A DNA stretch of 44,085 nt from NCBI GenBank assembly GCA_028285545.1, contig JANQPA010000121.1, forward strand, positions 1-44,085, given 5' to 3'. The notes under the pieces are model-generated. The model had not been told where the DNA came from. It did no database searches and saw nothing but the letters and a program-made list of their open reading frames with translations. Positions 25,472 through 34,139 of the stretch are shown here, in pieces. The DNA comes from Saprospiraceae bacterium (lineage in GTDB: Bacteria; Bacteroidota; Bacteroidia; Chitinophagales; Saprospiraceae). Numbering within the stretch: position 1 is the first letter of the stretch; the number at the start of each line of letters is the position of its first letter. A program made the translations under genes and the position numbers.

Positions 25472-28063
25472 ATGAAAAACACAATCCCCTTCCCTAGACT
25501 ATTTTCTATTTCTCTCATTCTCCTGTTTTTTATTCAAATTAATTACGCCCAGGTCAATCCACAACAGTATTATTACCTTCAAGCCAGACACAGCGGAAAA
25601 TACATCCAATTAGCTAAAGATTCCAAAGACTATGGAATAGCTTTAATTCAGGGAGATCGAACCGAGAATGCTCATCAACAATTCCAATTTATTCCCACAG
25701 ACAATGGTTTTTACAAAATTCTGATACGTAACAGCAGGCAGGCCGTTGATGTCATGCAATCTTCTTACTCTGATGGGGCTATTATTTTACAATGGCCCTA
25801 TAATGGCACTCCTAATCAGCAGTTTGCTTTGGAAGCGGCAGGCTCTGGTTTTTATTTTTTGAGAGCCAGACACAGCGGAAAATATTTAGATATTGAAAAT
25901 GTCAGCCATCAAAACGGTGCGCCACTGATTCAATGGCAAAAAAACGGAGGATTCAATCAGCAATTTCAATTAATTCCAGTACCTGCAAAGCCAGAAAGCC
26001 CCTCTTTACCTCCTACTGTTTCTCTTTACCAAGAAGAATTAAAAAACATCACTGATCAAATTATCAGAGGAGTTCAAAAGGTAGCTGCTCCTGGAGTTCC
26101 AGGTCCATTGATTTTATCTGACCAACGGGCCTTTCCAGTAGTAGTAGCCGAAAATAAAAATCAAATTCAGCAAGCCGTGGTTGCTGCTGCTTATTATGGT
26201 CAGGGAAAGGTAGTAGCCTTCGGACATGATGGTTTTTTCGCAAAAACAGATCTTCAATTTGGTCAGACACAATTACTCATCAATAATGCCATTAGATGGG
26301 CTGCCAGAGGCCAAAATTCACCTATTCGGATCGGTATATCCGGTCCTCGACACCTCATTGATCTTTTTAACAAAGAGTATGGCTTTCAAGCTTCCCCCAT
26401 CGGTCAAAAAGATTGGCAAAATCATCTTCAGAATTTCGATGCCGTTTGTGTTTGGTCTGCTAACTTAGGGACATTGCAAATAAAGCAACTTCAATCTTTT
26501 GTACGCCAGGGAGGAGGACTCTTGGCAGCTGATTTGGGTTGGGGATGGCAATCTCTCAATCCTAGTAAAGACCTTTATCATGATAATTCAAGCAATAAAC
26601 TAATGCGACCGATGGGTATTGCCTGGGCACCTTATTATGCTCCTGACCCAGCTGAAGGATATTCCATAGTAGAAAGTGTATCGCTATTAAATAATACTAA
26701 AATCGCACTGCAGGCATTGAATGAACTTAGAGGAAACATGGAACCCGAAGATCAAAAACAAGCATTGTTTACCTTAGGGCAAGCCGGTGGTTTTGGAATT
26801 ATGAGTCAAGAAATCGATGATTTTATTCTTTCAGAAAAAAACCAGCCTGATTTTCCTGGACCTGATTTTCCTGCAACAATTCCTCCTGGAACGCCACGTA
26901 CATCAGCCAATATTACTGTCCAAGCGCAAAAGTTTGGGGCTAAGCAGGCCACCTGGCACAGTACTGGCTTATATGCTGCTCCCGGAGATATCATTACACT
27001 TAGAGTTGATCCGAAGATTATCAATAAAGGACTTAAAGTTCAAATAGGAGCCCATTCTGATCAATTATGGGGAAAAGATAAATGGGATCGCTTTCCAAGC
27101 ATTATTCGATCCATGCCTATTAATCAGGTAGAGGTAAAACTTTCTAATCCTTTTGGCGGATTAATTTACATTACTTCACCTGCCAATTTATCCCTTGGTG
27201 ATTGTCAATTTTCATTCTATAAAATTATCAGAGCCCCTTCTTTTGAATTGGGAAAAAATAATCTTTCAGAATGGAATAACAGTATTCGATACCTTCCGGC
27301 TCCCTGGGCAGAATTAATTAGTGATAAAATAATTTTGACCATTCCGTCTGAAAAATTAAAACAAGTTGACAATCCCATCCAATTGATGCAATTCTGGGAT
27401 AAGGTTTTAGATTTAACGGCTGACCTAGCTGTACAGTCTAGAAGTAGAGCTAGGCCTGAAAGAATCGTCCCAGACAAGCAAATTTCAGCAGGATATATGC
27501 ATAGCGGCTATCCTATTATGACGCACCTTGATGCTATCGATCGAATGCTCAGCATTGAGCAACTTCAGACCGCATGGGGCCTTTACCATGAATTGGGACA
27601 TAATCATCAACATCCAGATTGGACTTTCAATGGCACGGTAGAAGTTACCTGTAATTTATTTACACTTTATGTCAGAGAAAAAGCAACAAATATTACTCCA
27701 AGAATGGCATTTATGGATCGAGGCCGCCGACCAGGTCCAGAGGTTTTTTATGATGAGCAAAAAAGAATCCCTGCTTCCCAAAAGTTCATCAAATGGAAAG
27801 CAGATCCCTTCCTGGCTTTGGCTATGTATGTCCAATTACAGGAAGCATTTGGTTGGGAAGCTTACCTAAAAGTTTTTAAGGAATACAAGCAATTATCTTC
27901 TTCTGAACGTCCAAAAAATGATGATGAAAAAAGAGATCAATGGATGGTTCGATTTTCTAAGATTATTGGATACAATCTAGGGACTTTTTTTGATGAATGG
28001 GGAGTACCTGTCTCTGCTGAGGCTAAAAGAGATATTGCTCATCTACCAGTATGGTTACCTTGA
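25472..28063 (+). CDS. secreted M60-like metallopeptidase with ricin-type lectin and TCAF-like domain
   Basis: An 863-residue exported protein. The signal peptide ends near NYAQ (residue 27). Residues about 30-170 are a ricin-type beta-trefoil (RICIN), with repeated YYLQARHSGKYIQL and FYFLRARHSGKYLDI units and Q-x-F/Q-W motifs. Residues about 185-420 form a GATase-like domain (AFPVVVAENK, YYGQGKVVAFGHDG). The M60 domain carries HExxH at His706-Glu707-His710 with Glu724 fourteen residues later, fitting HExxHx(8-28)E. M60 enzymes cleave mucin-type glycoproteins. The GATase-like plus M60 order matches animal TCAF proteins. A host or matrix glycoprotein target is inferred. Confidence 0.88.
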   Translation: MKNTIPFPRLFSISLILLFFIQINYAQVNPQQYYYLQARHSGKYIQLAKDSKDYGIALIQGDRTENAHQQFQFIPTDNGFYKILIRNSRQAVDVMQSSYSDGAIILQWPYNGTPNQQFALEAAGSGFYFLRARHSGKYLDIENVSHQNGAPLIQWQKNGGFNQQFQLIPVPAKPESPSLPPTVSLYQEELKNITDQIIRGVQKVAAPGVPGPLILSDQRAFPVVVAENKNQIQQAVVAAAYYGQGKVVAFGHDGFFAKTDLQFGQTQLLINNAIRWAARGQNSPIRIGISGPRHLIDLFNKEYGFQASPIGQKDWQNHLQNFDAVCVWSANLGTLQIKQLQSFVRQGGGLLAADLGWGWQSLNPSKDLYHDNSSNKLMRPMGIAWAPYYAPDPAEGYSIVESVSLLNNTKIALQALNELRGNMEPEDQKQALFTLGQAGGFGIMSQEIDDFILSEKNQPDFPGPDFPATIPPGTPRTSANITVQAQKFGAKQATWHSTGLYAAPGDIITLRVDPKIINKGLKVQIGAHSDQLWGKDKWDRFPSIIRSMPINQVEVKLSNPFGGLIYITSPANLSLGDCQFSFYKIIRAPSFELGKNNLSEWNNSIRYLPAPWAELISDKIILTIPSEKLKQVDNPIQLMQFWDKVLDLTADLAVQSRSRARPERIVPDKQISAGYMHSGYPIMTHLDAIDRMLSIEQLQTAWGLYHELGHNHQHPDWTFNGTVEVTCNLFTLYVREKATNITPRMAFMDRGRRPGPEVFYDEQKRIPASQKFIKWKADPFLALAMYVQLQEAFGWEAYLKVFKEYKQLSSSERPKNDDEKRDQWMVRFSKIIGYNLGTFFDEWGVPVSAEAKRDIAHLPVWLP

Positions 28064-28144
28064 TTAGTAAAAGGAGGCGAGGCCATCTCACACACCAGAG
28101 GCGGATTCGCCAGCCAATTATATTCTTTTAGGAGTAGTTTTCCA

Positions 28145-28198
28145 GGCGTCGAATAACGATGATCCCGATAGCTATCGGGATATGAGACGCCCTTTTTA
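28145..28198 (+). terminator. intrinsic terminator 3' of M60 gene
   Basis: The outer stem GGCGTC (28145-28150)/GACGCC (28186-28191) surrounds a perfect 20-bp palindrome, ATCCCGATAGCTATCGGGAT (28162-28181). It is followed by CTTTTTACTTTTT. Form and position fit a rho-independent terminator about 80 bp after the stop. Confidence 0.65.
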
Positions 28199-28273
28199 CT
28201 TTTTACCAATTTGAAATTTCCTCAAAAAGTCGTTTTTTTGCGCATAATTTATGACCACAACTAATAATTAGAT

Positions 28274-29953
28274 ATGTCTGACAATAAAGTCATTTTCGCC
28301 ATGGAGGGGGTATCCAAAACCTTCGCACCAGGCAAAAAAGTCCTCAATAATATTTGGCTTAGTTTTTTTTATGGAGCTAAGATTGGTGTTTTGGGTCTTA
28401 ATGGATCTGGAAAATCAACCTTGTTAAAATTAATTGCCGGCTTAGATTCCAATTTTGAAGGTCGCATCAGCTTTGACAAAGAGTATAAGATTGGCTACCT
28501 GGAACAAGAACCAGAGTTGGATGAATCCAAAACAGTAAGGGAAGTAGTAGAAGAAGGCGTCCAAGAAATAGTAGACCTATTGAAAGAATACGAGGAAATC
28601 AATCTCAAATTCTCTGAACCTATGAGTGACGATGAGATGAATAGCCTCATTGAAAAACAGGGAGAATTGACTGAAAAACTGGATCATAATAATGCCTGGG
28701 AGTTAGACAACAGGTTAAACACTGCTCTTGATGCCCTCCGTTGCCCTCCCGATGATGCTTCCATAAAGGTACTTTCTGGTGGAGAAAGACGCCGTGTAGC
28801 TCTTGCTCGTTTACTGTTAAGCAATCCCGATATTTTGTTATTGGATGAGCCCACCAACCACCTGGATGCCGAATCTGTTCATTGGCTTGAGCAATATTTA
28901 AAAAACTTCCCTGGAACAGTCATTGCTGTGACCCACGATCGTTATTTCCTGGATAATGTAGCAGGCTGGATTTTAGAATTAGATCGTGGAGAGGGCATCC
29001 CCTGGAAAGGCAATTACTCCTCCTGGTTGGAGCAAAAAGCAAAAAGATTAGAGCAAGAAGAGAAACAAGAAAGCAAACGTCGCAAAACTCTGGAGCGAGA
29101 ATTGGAATGGATTCGAATGGCTCCCAAGGCCAGGCATTCAAAGGGTAAAGCGCGTTTGAACGCATATGATAAACTGGCCAGTGAAGAAACGAAAGCTAAA
29201 GAGGCAAAACTAGAAATTTATATTCCGCCAGGGCCACGTCTTGGAGATGTGGTAATAGATGTTGAAGACCTAAGCAAAGGATTCGACAATCGAATTTTAT
29301 TTGAAAATCTAAGCTTTAGCATCCCTAAAAATGCCATCGTCGGAATTATTGGCCCCAACGGAGTAGGAAAAAGTACTCTTTTCCGAATGATCATGGGACA
29401 AGAAACACCAGATAAAGGAAGCATCAATAAGGGAGATACGGTTAAAGTTTCTTATGTCGATCAAAATCATGAGCAATTGCAGGATGGTAGCAAAACGGTA
29501 TATGATGTCGTTTCGGAAGGTAATGAATTGATTGAAGTGGGGAATGTCAGTGTTAATGCAAGAGCCTATCTGAGCCGTTTCAATTTTGCAGGCGGTGATC
29601 AGCAGAAAAAAGTGGGCGTCTTATCCGGAGGGGAACGCAATCGACTACAATTGGCGATGACCTTACGAAACGGTGGTAATGTATTACTTCTGGATGAGCC
29701 TACCAATGACATTGATGTCAATACTTTGAGAGCATTAGAAGATGCCTTAGATAATTTTGCCGGTTGCGTCCTGGTCATCTCTCACGATCGTTGGTTTATA
29801 GACCGATTGGCAACACATATTCTATCTTTTGAAGATGAGGCAGAAGTCATTTTCTTCGAGGGGAATTATTCACAGTATGAGGAAATGAAAAAAGAGAAGC
29901 TAGGAGATGTAGCTCCTAAACGTCCGAGGTTTAAGAATGTGATCAACCGTTAA
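28274..29953 (+). CDS. ettA: energy-dependent translational throttle protein EttA (ABC-F)
   Basis: A 559-residue ABC-F ATPase (E. coli EttA has 555). It binds the ribosomal E site and gates the first steps of elongation according to the ATP/ADP ratio. Two ABC modules are present. Walker A motifs are GLNGSGKST (41-49) and GPNGVGKST. Signatures are LSGGERRRVALARLLL and LSGGERNRLQLAMTL. Walker B motifs are LLLDEPTNHLD and LLLDEPTNDID. A charged linker of about 80 residues (KRLEQEEKQESKRRKTLERE) lies between them, and there are no transmembrane helices. It starts with ATG and is a single gene. Confidence 0.95.
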   Translation: MSDNKVIFAMEGVSKTFAPGKKVLNNIWLSFFYGAKIGVLGLNGSGKSTLLKLIAGLDSNFEGRISFDKEYKIGYLEQEPELDESKTVREVVEEGVQEIVDLLKEYEEINLKFSEPMSDDEMNSLIEKQGELTEKLDHNNAWELDNRLNTALDALRCPPDDASIKVLSGGERRRVALARLLLSNPDILLLDEPTNHLDAESVHWLEQYLKNFPGTVIAVTHDRYFLDNVAGWILELDRGEGIPWKGNYSSWLEQKAKRLEQEEKQESKRRKTLERELEWIRMAPKARHSKGKARLNAYDKLASEETKAKEAKLEIYIPPGPRLGDVVIDVEDLSKGFDNRILFENLSFSIPKNAIVGIIGPNGVGKSTLFRMIMGQETPDKGSINKGDTVKVSYVDQNHEQLQDGSKTVYDVVSEGNELIEVGNVSVNARAYLSRFNFAGGDQQKKVGVLSGGERNRLQLAMTLRNGGNVLLLDEPTNDIDVNTLRALEDALDNFAGCVLVISHDRWFIDRLATHILSFEDEAEVIFFEGNYSQYEEMKKEKLGDVAPKRPRFKNVINR

Positions 29954-30012
29954 AATAGAGTTTGTTTCATCCACCTTTAGGATATTGCATTGATTAGATT
30001 TAATTTTTAATC

Positions 30013-30066
30013 ATTTTTTTTGACACAGACTTCGTACACTGACTGCTACGGACTTTCACTGTTTTA
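30013..30066 (+). repeat. dispersed intergenic repeat, copy D (compressed)
   Basis: T-run plus GACAC, then CGTACACTGACTGCTACG and GACTTTCACTGTTTTAG. It keeps both ends of the 4616-4720 element and lacks its middle. It lies in the convergent gap between ettA and the gene at 30147. Confidence 0.6.
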
Positions 30067-30146
30067 GCCTATGATTAATAAAACATACACTGATTATTTT
30101 TACCAATTAATGCACCCACGAACAGATGGACGAAACCAGCTCTTTT

Positions 30147-30812
30147 TTAAAATTTTGCTACCGTTTCCTTAACTGCCTGCCTTACCAGGGGCTTCAATTT
30201 TTCAGATAAGATCATAATGTGATCAAAAGCCAGTTTGTCAAAAGAATTCATTGGAAAATCAAAAGATCGGATGGGAGTATTTGACTTATAACTGTGATTA
30301 ACTTTTTTTACAATTTCACGCTCTGGTGAAAATACTTTGATGTCACAGCTAATGGTAGGTTTAATACTTGAGCTAAATCCTCCCAGAAGTGATCTGAGAT
30401 CTACCGAAACGGCAAATGAAAAATAATAATCGGCATCATAGCCGTTTTTAACCAGTTTTTTCACAACAGTCTTTGGAATAAGAATGCTGGGAAAACCATG
30501 CTTTCCATATTTAACATGATCACGCAAAGCGTCTTTATCTGGAAGGTTATATTTTTTCCGTCCATTTACTTCAGCATAATAAATCGTACAGGCATAACGC
30601 TGCATCATTACCCTCAATGAATCCAAATTTCGATTGTACAATCTTTTTTCCCGCTCCGTAACCATATCGTAATCATCGAGGGCATTAAGAACATCAGGGC
30701 TTGAACCAGACTTCATCTCCAGAAGAACGTTTTTTGTGCTGGTAAAATCTTGGGCATTCACTCCTGCTATAAGTAGGACGAGGAAGGATAATGTGAGAAT
30801 TTTAGTTTTCAT
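30147..30812 (-). CDS. exported protein of unknown function
   Basis: A 221-residue protein with a clear signal peptide (MKTKILTLSFLVLLIAG, cleavage near NAQ). The mature part is mixed alpha/beta and basic, with no motif I recognise. It includes YYAEVNGRKKYNLP, PSILIPKTVVKKLVKNG and a beta hairpin with a single Cys in ISCDIKVFSPE. Upstream, CAAAATTA (30872-30879, minus-strand TAATTTTG) matches the -7 consensus but has no partner at -33. It is followed by the dispersed repeat copy D. Confidence 0.75.
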   Translation of the reverse strand: MKTKILTLSFLVLLIAGVNAQDFTSTKNVLLEMKSGSSPDVLNALDDYDMVTEREKRLYNRNLDSLRVMMQRYACTIYYAEVNGRKKYNLPDKDALRDHVKYGKHGFPSILIPKTVVKKLVKNGYDADYYFSFAVSVDLRSLLGGFSSSIKPTISCDIKVFSPEREIVKKVNHSYKSNTPIRSFDFPMNSFDKLAFDHIMILSEKLKPLVRQAVKETVAKF

Positions 30813-30831
30813 ATGTTTTTTGGTTTTGTTA

Positions 30832-30863
30832 TCACGTGTTCACGTTTTCATGTGTTCACGTTT
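30832..30863 (+). repeat. GTGTTCACGTT repeats in gene leader
   Basis: TCACGTGTTCACGTTTTCAT followed by GTGTTCACGTTT: two copies of GTGTTCACGTTT about 17 nt apart, 20 bp upstream of the start at 30812. The GTGTTCACGTT core also occurs at the end of the array at 14796-14821 (opposite strand). Confidence 0.5.
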
Positions 30864-30996
30864 AGTGCTTGCAAAATTATAGGTGCCATTTTCTATTGAT
30901 GCTTTTTAATAGGTTCATCGATTCACCATTTTTTGAAATTTCCGAAAAGTAGATCCTTATCGTTTTAAAAGTCTGGAGACTGTTTTATTTGGGTGA

Positions 30997-31127
30997 GGCC
31001 CGTACGGGCCACCATCAGGTCATAATATAATAGAATCGTAACATCAAAAAATCTGCACATCTACTAATCTACATATCTACAAATTTGCACATCTACTCAT
31101 CATAGTATCATAGTATCACAGTATCAA
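30997..31127. repeat. 14-bp palindrome and short imperfect tandem arrays
   Basis: The 319-bp gap 30813-31131 has no gene. It holds the palindrome GGCCCGTACGGGCC (30997-31010). It then holds a run of GTAGATGTG-type units (minus strand, about 31049-31105) and about three copies of GATACTATG (31100-31125), ending just after the amidase stop. Confidence 0.5.
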
Positions 31128-31131
31128 TTAA

Positions 31132-31797
31132 TCACTCAGGAGGTCCTTTTACATTAAGGCCAGCTAATTTTTTTCTCAATTTAGTCATAAATTCCTCACC
31201 AGGGTCATTTTTTTGGGTTAAATAATTGCTGTCGGTCTCCTTCCAAAGCGGATGATTTCGGAATGATTGGTATTCATCATGGCCAATAACGTATTCAATT
31301 GGATATTTTTCGGCAAGTTGTCGGATCAGCCTGGCATTGGCTTTTAGCTGCTCGTTTGTCATAGGAAGTTGATCGCCATCTGCTACATTTTCTATACCTA
31401 TGGCCGAGTGGTTCAAGCCGATAACATGACGGGCAAAGACCGTATCCGGAAGCAGTTGATAGATCGTTCCATCGCGGTCAATTAAGTATTGAGAAGATAC
31501 ATTAAGTTGACTTGCCCCTTGGATGGCCGTCCGAAAACCGGGTAGTTTGGGGCCAAAAAAGACGCCGTAGGTCTTCTGCCAGGTGGGAACTACCGTAAAA
31601 TGAACCACTACCATCTTAGGCTCAATACTAGGGAAATCTTTTACGATCTCGTATCTATTTTTTAAGTAATCCAAAGACAGTTGTTTTCTTTGTTCATCAA
31701 AGCTAATAGGCAAATCGATGATCGTTAAATTTCTGCTGCACTGCATTAGTGAAATACTCACCAAAAGAAAAACAGCAAGGTGCTTCAAGTTCAGCAT
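31132..31797 (-). CDS. N-acetylmuramoyl-L-alanine amidase (Amidase_2 type), lipoprotein
   Basis: A 221-residue exported zinc amidase that would cleave the lactyl-peptide bond of peptidoglycan. The signal ends in a lipobox with Cys20 (SLMQC). The Amidase_2 core has zinc ligand His66 in VVVHFT, His124 and His130 in RHVIGLNHSAIGIENV, and the late KNDPGEEF motif supplying an Asp in place of the final His/Cys ligand. SSQYLIDRDGTIYQL is the conserved substrate-side strand. It is probably used in wall turnover or recycling. Its ATG lies 34 bp past the terminator at 31831-31869, so it has its own transcript. Confidence 0.9.
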   Translation of the reverse strand: MLNLKHLAVFLLVSISLMQCSRNLTIIDLPISFDEQRKQLSLDYLKNRYEIVKDFPSIEPKMVVVHFTVVPTWQKTYGVFFGPKLPGFRTAIQGASQLNVSSQYLIDRDGTIYQLLPDTVFARHVIGLNHSAIGIENVADGDQLPMTNEQLKANARLIRQLAEKYPIEYVIGHDEYQSFRNHPLWKETDSNYLTQKNDPGEEFMTKLRKKLAGLNVKGPPE

Positions 31798-31830
31798 AGG
31801 CCAGATGAGTCATATTTTTATAGAAAATAA

Positions 31831-31869
31831 AGAAGCCCAAACATTTTTGGAATGTGAAACTGGGCTTCC
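31831..31869 (-). terminator. intrinsic terminator of the subtilase-like gene
   Basis: On the minus strand GAAGCCCA pairs with TGGGCTTC (31861-31868 with 31832-31839), with a secondary ACATT/AATGT stem inside. The T-rich tail TTTATTTTC follows. It lies about 100 nt after the gene's stop at 31972. Confidence 0.7.
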
Positions 31870-31971
31870 TTATCATTCAAGTATACAAATAAGAGTTCAA
31901 ATGACCTTAATTTGGATTACAAATTATTTTCTTTTGCAAATGCTGATTGGCTCAAGGGAAGCTTTGTGCTC

Positions 31972-33858
31972 TTATTTTTTCACCACCCTAGCACTCAAAG
32001 AATTACCTGTGTTCATACGGATGGCCAAGGTGTATAATCCCTTAGGTAAATTATTTAAGGGCAGGTTATATCTTTGCTCAATCCCGCTATTTTTACTCCA
32101 TACAAGTTGCCCTAGGCTATTGTACAAACCAAACCATTCTGCTGATACCGAGCCCTCTATCTCGATGTTTAGATGATCACCAAACGGATTTGGATAGACC
32201 TTTACCGGATGCTTTGAAGAAAGCTCCTCCGGGGCATCTACCGTCAGGGAAGTGTTTTGCAAAGCAAGCAAAGCATCCAGTTTTCCATATCCCCATTTAT
32301 TATTAGGAACCTGTCCGGTAAAAGAATCGGAAATACAAGACCGATGGAGAAGATCCAGGATCTCATCCGGGTTAAGATCCGGGTTAATTTCCAGCATCAG
32401 TGCAATGATGCCTGTGCTTAGAGCAGCGGATGCACTTACTGCTCCCTGAATTCCATATAGACCATTACTCCCTTGGACAATATTACTTCGAAAAGTAGCA
32501 TAATAGGTATTAGGACTATAAGCACCAACACCAAGTTCGCCAGGAGCGACAAAGTCGATCCCTAAACGACCATCTTGAGTAGGACCTACACTGGACCCCT
32601 TCCACAAGTCACCTGCCTGGCCTTCTTCTCCATTTCTTGAATAGAAATCACCATCAATATTAGTCCAGGAGTCATTTGCTACATAGTCGCCAGGAGAAAT
32701 AGCACCTTTAGAACTAGAATAATCATTCATACTATGTCCATCTACCACAAAAGATCCAAAACGGTTTTTATTATTTGCCAGGGAGGGATTGAGGGTAGCC
32801 TGAAAAACACCATCATCCTGGACCTGGCTAGCCTGTAGGATAATCTTATAAGTTCCAAGTACTCCCTGATTATCAATTAGAATTTCACGTCGATCAGAGG
32901 TTGCACCAAAAAAAGCTTGGTCAGCACCTCGATGATAAATCACAATATCTCCCAGGTTATTATCTGCCGCATCACCTCGTCCGGAAGGTGCAGGAAAGGG
33001 CCCTTCAACGGTCCCATTTGGTCGTTGTATACTTAGGTTAAAACGATCCTTTTCTGAATACCACAGGTCAAAACGCAGGGTTCCTGTTTCTCCCTTTTCG
33101 ACTATAATTTCTGCTGTTTCTCCCTGTTTTAATTCTCCTCTTGCATAATTGGCTGCCCCCCCTTCGAAACCTACTCCGCAAATAAAGGGGTTTCCTTGAG
33201 CCACAAAATCATCTATTGCCCGACTGATAGCACTAGTACCATCAGTTGGTCCACCCAATGTACCAACATTTAAAAGAGTGACTGAGGGCAGGCCCAACTC
33301 GGAGATCTTATCCTGAGCGAAGTTAAGAGCAATGGGTATATAGTCAGGATTAAAGAAACTATTTTGAGCTGGTTGACCATCGAAGGCAGGGAAAGACTCT
33401 TGTGTAAGTTTAATACTAATGATTGTTGCATTGGGTGCAACCCCCTTAAACCTTCGATCTCCTGTTCCAGAGCCATTTCCTGCCATAATCCCTGTTGTTG
33501 CAGTTCCACGTCCATCCCGATCCATGGATAAAGGCTCCCCATTAGCGTTCAATGAGGCGTTTATCTGTGAACGTGAAATGATAGTACCTACTCCATAAGG
33601 ATTATTGGAGTCATTGGCCCCTGTAGGATTGACCATATCATAGATATATGCAATCCTAGTGTTACCCTGATCATCGATAAAATCAGGGTGCCGGTAATCA
33701 ATCCCTCGGTCGATCATAACAATGACTACTCCCTCACCACTTACATTATATTCTTGCACGGCCTGATCAATGCGAGCGGCGGCACGCAATTCAGGTCCCT
33801 GAGCGGAAAGTGAAACACCTATGATCAGACAAAATAGAATAAAGGCAATATGCTTCAT
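31972..33858 (-). CDS. subtilisin-fold (S8) protein with lost catalytic His and T9SS sorting domain
   Basis: A 628-residue exported protein. I chose ATG 33858 because it opens on the signal peptide (MKHIAFILFCLIIG, ending LSAQ); an upstream in-frame ATG adds 14 non-signal residues. The S8 fold is clear: Asp50 in VVIVMIDRGIDYRHPDF, and GSSVGPTQDGRLGIDFVAPG near the C-terminal half. The HGTHVAG motif has become GRGTATTGIMAG, so the catalytic His is Arg117. GTSMA(T/A)P has become GAVSASAALSTG, where a Ser is kept at 475 but the Pro is lost. It is probably proteolytically inactive or strongly altered. Residues about 545-628 are a type A T9SS C-terminal domain (VKVYPNPFGDHLNIE, GLYTLAIRM). Confidence 0.9.
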   Translation of the reverse strand: MKHIAFILFCLIIGVSLSAQGPELRAAARIDQAVQEYNVSGEGVVIVMIDRGIDYRHPDFIDDQGNTRIAYIYDMVNPTGANDSNNPYGVGTIISRSQINASLNANGEPLSMDRDGRGTATTGIMAGNGSGTGDRRFKGVAPNATIISIKLTQESFPAFDGQPAQNSFFNPDYIPIALNFAQDKISELGLPSVTLLNVGTLGGPTDGTSAISRAIDDFVAQGNPFICGVGFEGGAANYARGELKQGETAEIIVEKGETGTLRFDLWYSEKDRFNLSIQRPNGTVEGPFPAPSGRGDAADNNLGDIVIYHRGADQAFFGATSDRREILIDNQGVLGTYKIILQASQVQDDGVFQATLNPSLANNKNRFGSFVVDGHSMNDYSSSKGAISPGDYVANDSWTNIDGDFYSRNGEEGQAGDLWKGSSVGPTQDGRLGIDFVAPGELGVGAYSPNTYYATFRSNIVQGSNGLYGIQGAVSASAALSTGIIALMLEINPDLNPDEILDLLHRSCISDSFTGQVPNNKWGYGKLDALLALQNTSLTVDAPEELSSKHPVKVYPNPFGDHLNIEIEGSVSAEWFGLYNSLGQLVWSKNSGIEQRYNLPLNNLPKGLYTLAIRMNTGNSLSARVVKK

Positions 33859-34003
33859 AATAAAAAATTTACAATGAATCGGTTTAAACAAATTGATCAT
33901 TTAAACACCAATTAGTTTAACCCATTCATAAGTGAAAATAAAAGTATTGATATAGATATATCGCAGAGAGGACAACAAGGTCATCAGACCAGAAAAGAAA
34001 AAA

Positions 34004-34072
34004 GGAGGTTTATTTAATAATTAATGTGTAGCGCCCGGCGGGCGCTACACATTAATTATTAAATAAACCTCC
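34004..34072. repeat. 69-bp perfect palindrome (33-bp arms, 3-nt loop)
   Basis: The arms 34004-34036 and 34040-34072 are exact reverse complements over 33 bp, starting GGAGGTTTATTT and ending GCGCCC at the GGC loop. It lies between the terminator of the molybdenum hydroxylase operon and the subtilase-like gene, 145 bp upstream of that gene's start. No copy elsewhere in the window. Confidence 0.9.
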
Positions 34073-34082
34073 CTGAGAAAAG

Positions 34083-34116
34083 GAAGCACCTGAAGGATCT
34101 TTCCTCCAGGTGCTTC
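34083..34116 (-). terminator. intrinsic terminator of the iorA-iorB-like operon
   Basis: GAAGCACCTG (34083-34092) pairs with CAGGTGCTTC (34107-34116), a 10-bp stem. On the minus strand it is followed by CTTTTCTC. It starts 23 nt after the large-subunit stop. Confidence 0.75.
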
Positions 34117-34139
34117 TTTATATTAACATTGCTTCAATC

